Shown in pieces: positions 60,216 through 64,000 of a stretch of DNA of 64,000 nt. This DNA is from Takifugu bimaculatus (Eukaryota > Chordata > Actinopteri > Tetraodontiformes > Tetraodontidae), in the NCBI GenBank assembly GCA_004026145.2, contig CP034977.1:3613484-3677483 (forward strand), written 5' to 3'. Position numbers and translations under genes: made by a program. Below the pieces are notes generated by a model, which saw nothing but the letters and a program-made list of their open reading frames with translations, was not told the DNA's origin and searched no databases. Each line of letters opens with the position of its first letter. Positions within the stretch are counted from its first letter, which is position 1.

Positions 60216-62199
60216 TAAGGAGTTTCCTAAATCCATGAGTCTGAGGACCTGAACACTAGATCAAGCACAGTAATAGATTACACGCTGCTGATCAGTCGTT
60301 TGAGGAGGAAATGTGACGTGTGGATTTTGTGGCCACAAGGTGGAGCTGTTGGTCCACATTCACAGCTGCTGGAGGCCTCCGACAGCCCATAACCACCCCG
60401 TCATGGAAAGAAAGACACGTGACGTTTAAGGTTTGCCTTATAAACTCGTGTGGTGTGAAATGAGTGATGACAAGAAAAAAGTTCCCCAAATCATTCATTC
60501 TCTGGCCTCCCGAGTCAGACGCAATTTATTTTGTGTCAGTCTGAAAGGGAGGAATGTGCTCCCCAAACAGTCTGTGCAGTCTGCCAGCAGCACCGCTCTG
60601 CTGGAGTAATACAAACGGGCCTGCAGTCCTGCTCCAGCTCCACTCTTAATGAGCACAGTTGCACAGCGAGGGGACGATCAGCCCGTGAGGAGAGAGAGGA
60701 AATGTTGCTCCTCTGCTGTCTGACAGGGATTTGCACCCCGGTTTAATCCTGAATGAAGGCAGTTTTAAGTCTTTCCACAAGAATGTTTGCATCTGTCGCG
60801 TCTTCAGACCTCTGCAGCCATTTCGCACGACCCCTTTAGCTCCCAAAGGGTCTGGGCTGACCCGGCTTTGCGTCTTGTCTCCCGTCATCACGCGGTCCGG
60901 TCAGCTGGAGGCCCCACGACTGCCTCCAGGCGTGTGTGAGCGTGTGAAGGTCTAAGGTCCTGCACAGGAACATGTGTGCAGCTTTTCCTGTCTAAACACG
61001 CATGAGAAAGGATCCAGCATCCCTCTGGGGGCGGAGGAGAAATGGTTCGAATCCTAAACCAGGAGGACACCCGACGGTGGCTCGGGTGAGCTGAGGGACG
61101 GAGAGCGAAGGCCAGTCCCAGGCAAGTCCCCTCTGAGGGGAAGGAGAGCTCGTGGGAATCCAGACGCATTGTTTGACTCGTCCTTCAATAATGAGGGGCT
61201 CCACATCACTTATGGAAGAGAGAAAGTGTGTGTGTGTGTGTGTGTGTTTGGGAGGAGATGGAGTGAAAAAGATGCTTATTCAGAACTGTTTTTATCAACT
61301 TCTAGCAGCTCGGAACTCTGAAGTCAGCAGTGAAAAGCCAGCTGATGACACACACTCACACACACACAGAGCACGAGTTCGGTGAGTCAGGCTCCGCTCA
61401 AACTAACTCGGAAATCAACTTTCTGACTTCATGACTAACAAGTAACAGGAGGAATACTTAGACGGGCTCCTGCATAGTTTAGCGGCACAAACAGATCATG
61501 AAACCTCGATTTTACTTTGGTGATTAAACGGTAAAAAGGCCGTCCTGCGGACGTGCCCGTTGCACGGATGAATCCTCTTCAGTCTGTGAATAAGGGGCTA
61601 AACCAAACATTTCTTTCCAGGATTGATTTAATCATGTAATGTAGAACGACCAAATAGATCCAGTAAAATTGATGTTCTGTTCCCTCGCGATGGCCCAGCC
61701 GGGAGAATCAGCCATATTTCACACTGACAAGGACGTAAAGCCTGTTTTGTCATGGCCATCATCTTCAATTGTCCCTGGTTCCATTTGAAATTGATTTGAG
61801 GCCAGCAGCTCGGGGAGTCAGTGGTCTAGTTTTTATAGAGCACAGTCTCATCCAGGCCTGGGTGACATATCTACTCACACATATCAAGGTGAGATACAAA
61901 TAAATACATCTGACAACTGGGGTATGTGTTCACAACAAGGTGATTATTTATAGATCCACCAATCTGTTTGCCCGGTCCACAGACATAAGATCCAGCCCTT
62001 AAACACTTTTTAGAGCATGCTAAACCGCAGCAGTAACAAGGATATTTCCCTAAACGCCACCGGGATGGAAACATTCGCCAGTTTAATTTAGAAAAATGAT
62101 ACCTCACTGTTAACTTTAAGGAAATAAAGACAAGAAAATCAACATAAATTCAAAAGCAGCTGGCTAATTATCGTGGAGTCAAGTTATCTATTAAGTAAG
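60216..62199. other. Intergenic, no exon recognised
   Basis: Between the slc25a36 poly(A) signal and the promoter-like segment. It contains a (GT)n run at 61226-61247 and a GGTTCGAATCC B-box-like word at 61044 without a matching A box. I see nothing else assignable. Confidence 0.5.
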
Positions 62200-62760
62200 A
62201 CTTTATCCGGAAGTAGCTGAGGCACTTTCAAAATAAGAACGTTAGCTTTAGCCACATTTAGGTCACAAAACAAGCCGATACGCGCAAGTGAGTGCGTTTC
62301 AACAATTTAAGATCACTTTGAGCCTCCCTCACAAGTATTTACATCATATAACACAAACACAGGACGTTAAAAACGTGGAAAATGTTTTCCTCCTACCGGA
62401 AGTGCGTTAGCTATCATGTCTGGCTTGACGGCGGTCACCTTGTGTTGATCCCAAACAAGCGACCAATCAGCGGCCGTCAGGGACACATGAACGGCGATAA
62501 TATCCAAGAAACTGGCTGCTGGGAGCAGGAACAAAGGAAGCCACCCGTGGTGCGAGGAGCCCCGCGCACGCCGACAGGACCCTGCTCGAGTCCGGCTCCG
62601 GACGCGTTGACGACCCCCCCCCCCCCCCCCTCTGGTGTCCGCCCGGCGGGCTGGTTTTGTTGCGGGAGGAGGAAACTTACCGTCGTGCGAGCCTCGTCCG
62701 GGCCGCTTTTCTCGGTCGACAACTTGCAGAGGAGTCGCTGTTTGTGAGGTAACGCGCGGT
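62200..62760. promoter_or_regulatory. Promoter-like segment with ETS and CCAAT sites
   Basis: CCGGAAGTA at 62207 and ACCGGAAGTG at 62395 are ETS/GABP-type sites, and CCAATCAGCGG starts at 62463. The sequence then becomes CpG-rich. On the minus strand a perfect donor ACGACG|GTAAGT ends a possible first exon at 62681. A weaker plus-strand donor GTGAG|GTAACG ends at 62748. No coding sequence of a known family is attached on either side within the window. Confidence 0.4.
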
Positions 62761-64000
62761 TCATGTTTCTGCACGCGCGCGCGCGCGCACGCACACGCCA
62801 AACAGCACTTTTATGAGGAAGACTGTCATGTTTTATGCCTTTTATCGCGACAGCTGTTTTCAACTTTGTGTTTATTTTCTGATTCCTCAGTTTGAGTTCT
62901 TATTGATTTCAAATCAATTTTCTGCTTTTTGTCTGGTTGGCAAGTGGAAGCACAACAAAGAGCCGCCGTGTACTTTCCAAGCACATGGAAACCGGTAGAA
63001 TGTTTAAATCCCTAAGAAGCGTGCGAAAAGTTTTCTCTCTAGTTAATGCGCTGCGCGTTAAACGCGTGCGTCTCCACACCCAGCCGAATGGCCTCCTGTG
63101 TCTCTGTGCCAGCCAGATGTGCTCTGCTTGCTCTGCATTTTCTCCTGAAAGGCTTGAGGAAGTCGGCTTCTCTCACCTCCATTTTAAGCTGATTGCGCGT
63201 GTTTGGGAGCCGCAGCCCGCGGACCTCGGACCAGCCAGGTGCAGGAAGCTCCGAGAGCCATAAAAACCCACCGTCGGACTCCCCTCACTGCTCCTTCCAT
63301 GCAGACTGTATATGTCATTCACAGGCTCAATGGTTCGCACCATCTGCCCCCCCCCCCCCCCGGCTTTGGCAGCCTACGACCTGGCTCTGTTGTTGGGGGA
63401 GAGGTGTGTGGGTGGACGGCAGATGGTGAGACGGAGATCATAAGGCTGGGATCTTTTGGGTCGCCTATGTTGGTGCAATAAAGCAAACCCCCCCCCCCCC
63501 CCCCCCCGAAGCGTTCAAGCCCGCTTGAATGAAACGGTTTGTTTGTTTAATCCCCTCGCTGGTGATCATGTGCCCCCCCCCCCCAGGAGCTCTGTTGACC
63601 TCTACGCTCCCTATTACATCGTCTGGCTCTGACCTCACGGCATCACTTCACCTGTGTGTGATTCAGCTGAGACTGATTTCCCATTTTCCCATCGAATGTT
63701 GTTTATCGGATTCTTTTCCGAGCCGCTCAGAATGTCGACGTTCCCGACGGTGGCGTGCCGGGAGGCGGAGCGCCCGGTTCTCCGGAGCTGCTAAAGTGTA
63801 GCATCTAAGATGAGCTAAAGCGCTCTCCTGGGAGATGATTCCACCCACACGTTTCTATACTGGGACGCCCAAACTCTGCCCGGCGCTCTGCGGCTTCCTT
63901 CAAACGCCTATTGAATGGAAACTATTTTTATTCCCGATTTCACAGGACGCCAGTTAAGAGGGAGGGGCAGCGATCCAGCGGATCTCGCCGGATTTAATTG
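62761..64000. other. Right end: no exon recognised, several poly-C runs
   Basis: Holds a CG/CA dinucleotide run near 62775 and poly-C runs at 63347-63361, 63488-63507 and 63574-63584, after one at 62614-62630. A 90-codon plus frame (63529-63801) and others are not recognisable. Confidence 0.5.

Noticed and set aside
61044..61054. GGTTCGAATCC, a perfect tRNA B-box word
   Set aside because: No A-box or cloverleaf stems at the proper distance upstream, so not a tRNA gene; at most a trace of a tRNA-derived SINE.

Overview
The window is vertebrate, most likely teleost, nuclear DNA. The genes are intron-split, with GT-AG junctions that restore the reading frame. Several introns are only 71-94 bp. 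Long (CA)n/(GT)n microsatellites and poly-C/poly-G runs are very frequent. Protein-level resemblance to human genes, compact introns and microsatellite density together suggest a compact fish genome of the pufferfish type. Species cannot be told from the sequence alone.

Two protein-coding genes can be supported, both in the right-hand third. (1) pxylp1 (2-phosphoxylose phosphatase 1, formerly ACPL2) lies on the minus strand: five coding exons between 49575 and 43956 plus a likely non-coding first exon near 50.4-50.6 kb. (2) slc25a36 (mitochondrial pyrimidine nucleotide carrier) lies on the plus strand: seven exons from 54224 to 58688, joining to exactly 311 codons. They are arranged head to head, with about 3.6 kb between the pxylp1 first-exon candidate and the slc25a36 start codon. 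The slc25a36 upstream region holds a palindromic E-box and three tandem copies of a CCAAT module. A poly(A) signal follows slc25a36 at 60194. pxylp1 acts in the Golgi on the proteoglycan linker and slc25a36 in the mitochondrial inner membrane; the sequence gives no sign of a shared pathway.

From 1 to about 43.9 kb I find no exon I can assign to any protein family. This stretch is a gene desert with microsatellites, homopolymer runs, a few interspersed-repeat fragments, one perfect 17-bp-stem hairpin, a CpG-rich block at 12.2-12.5 kb, and several microsatellite-free AT-rich blocks with homeodomain-type TAAT cores that look like candidate conserved non-coding elements. An AT-rich block at 42.9-43.9 kb, just past the pxylp1 3' end, carries what looks like the 3' tail of a non-LTR retrotransposon.

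From 60.2 to 64 kb I find no assignable coding exon. A promoter-like segment at 62.2-62.75 kb (two ETS-type sites, a CCAAT box, GC-rich sequence and a perfect GTAAGT donor on the minus strand) may be the start of another transcript.

The most interesting observations are: a possible alternative signal-peptide first exon inside pxylp1; a single-base frameshift in a C6 run of the pxylp1 last exon; the triplicated CCAAT module and an overlapping five-codon uORF at slc25a36; and the gene order compared with human. I did not find evidence for a wholly new biological system.
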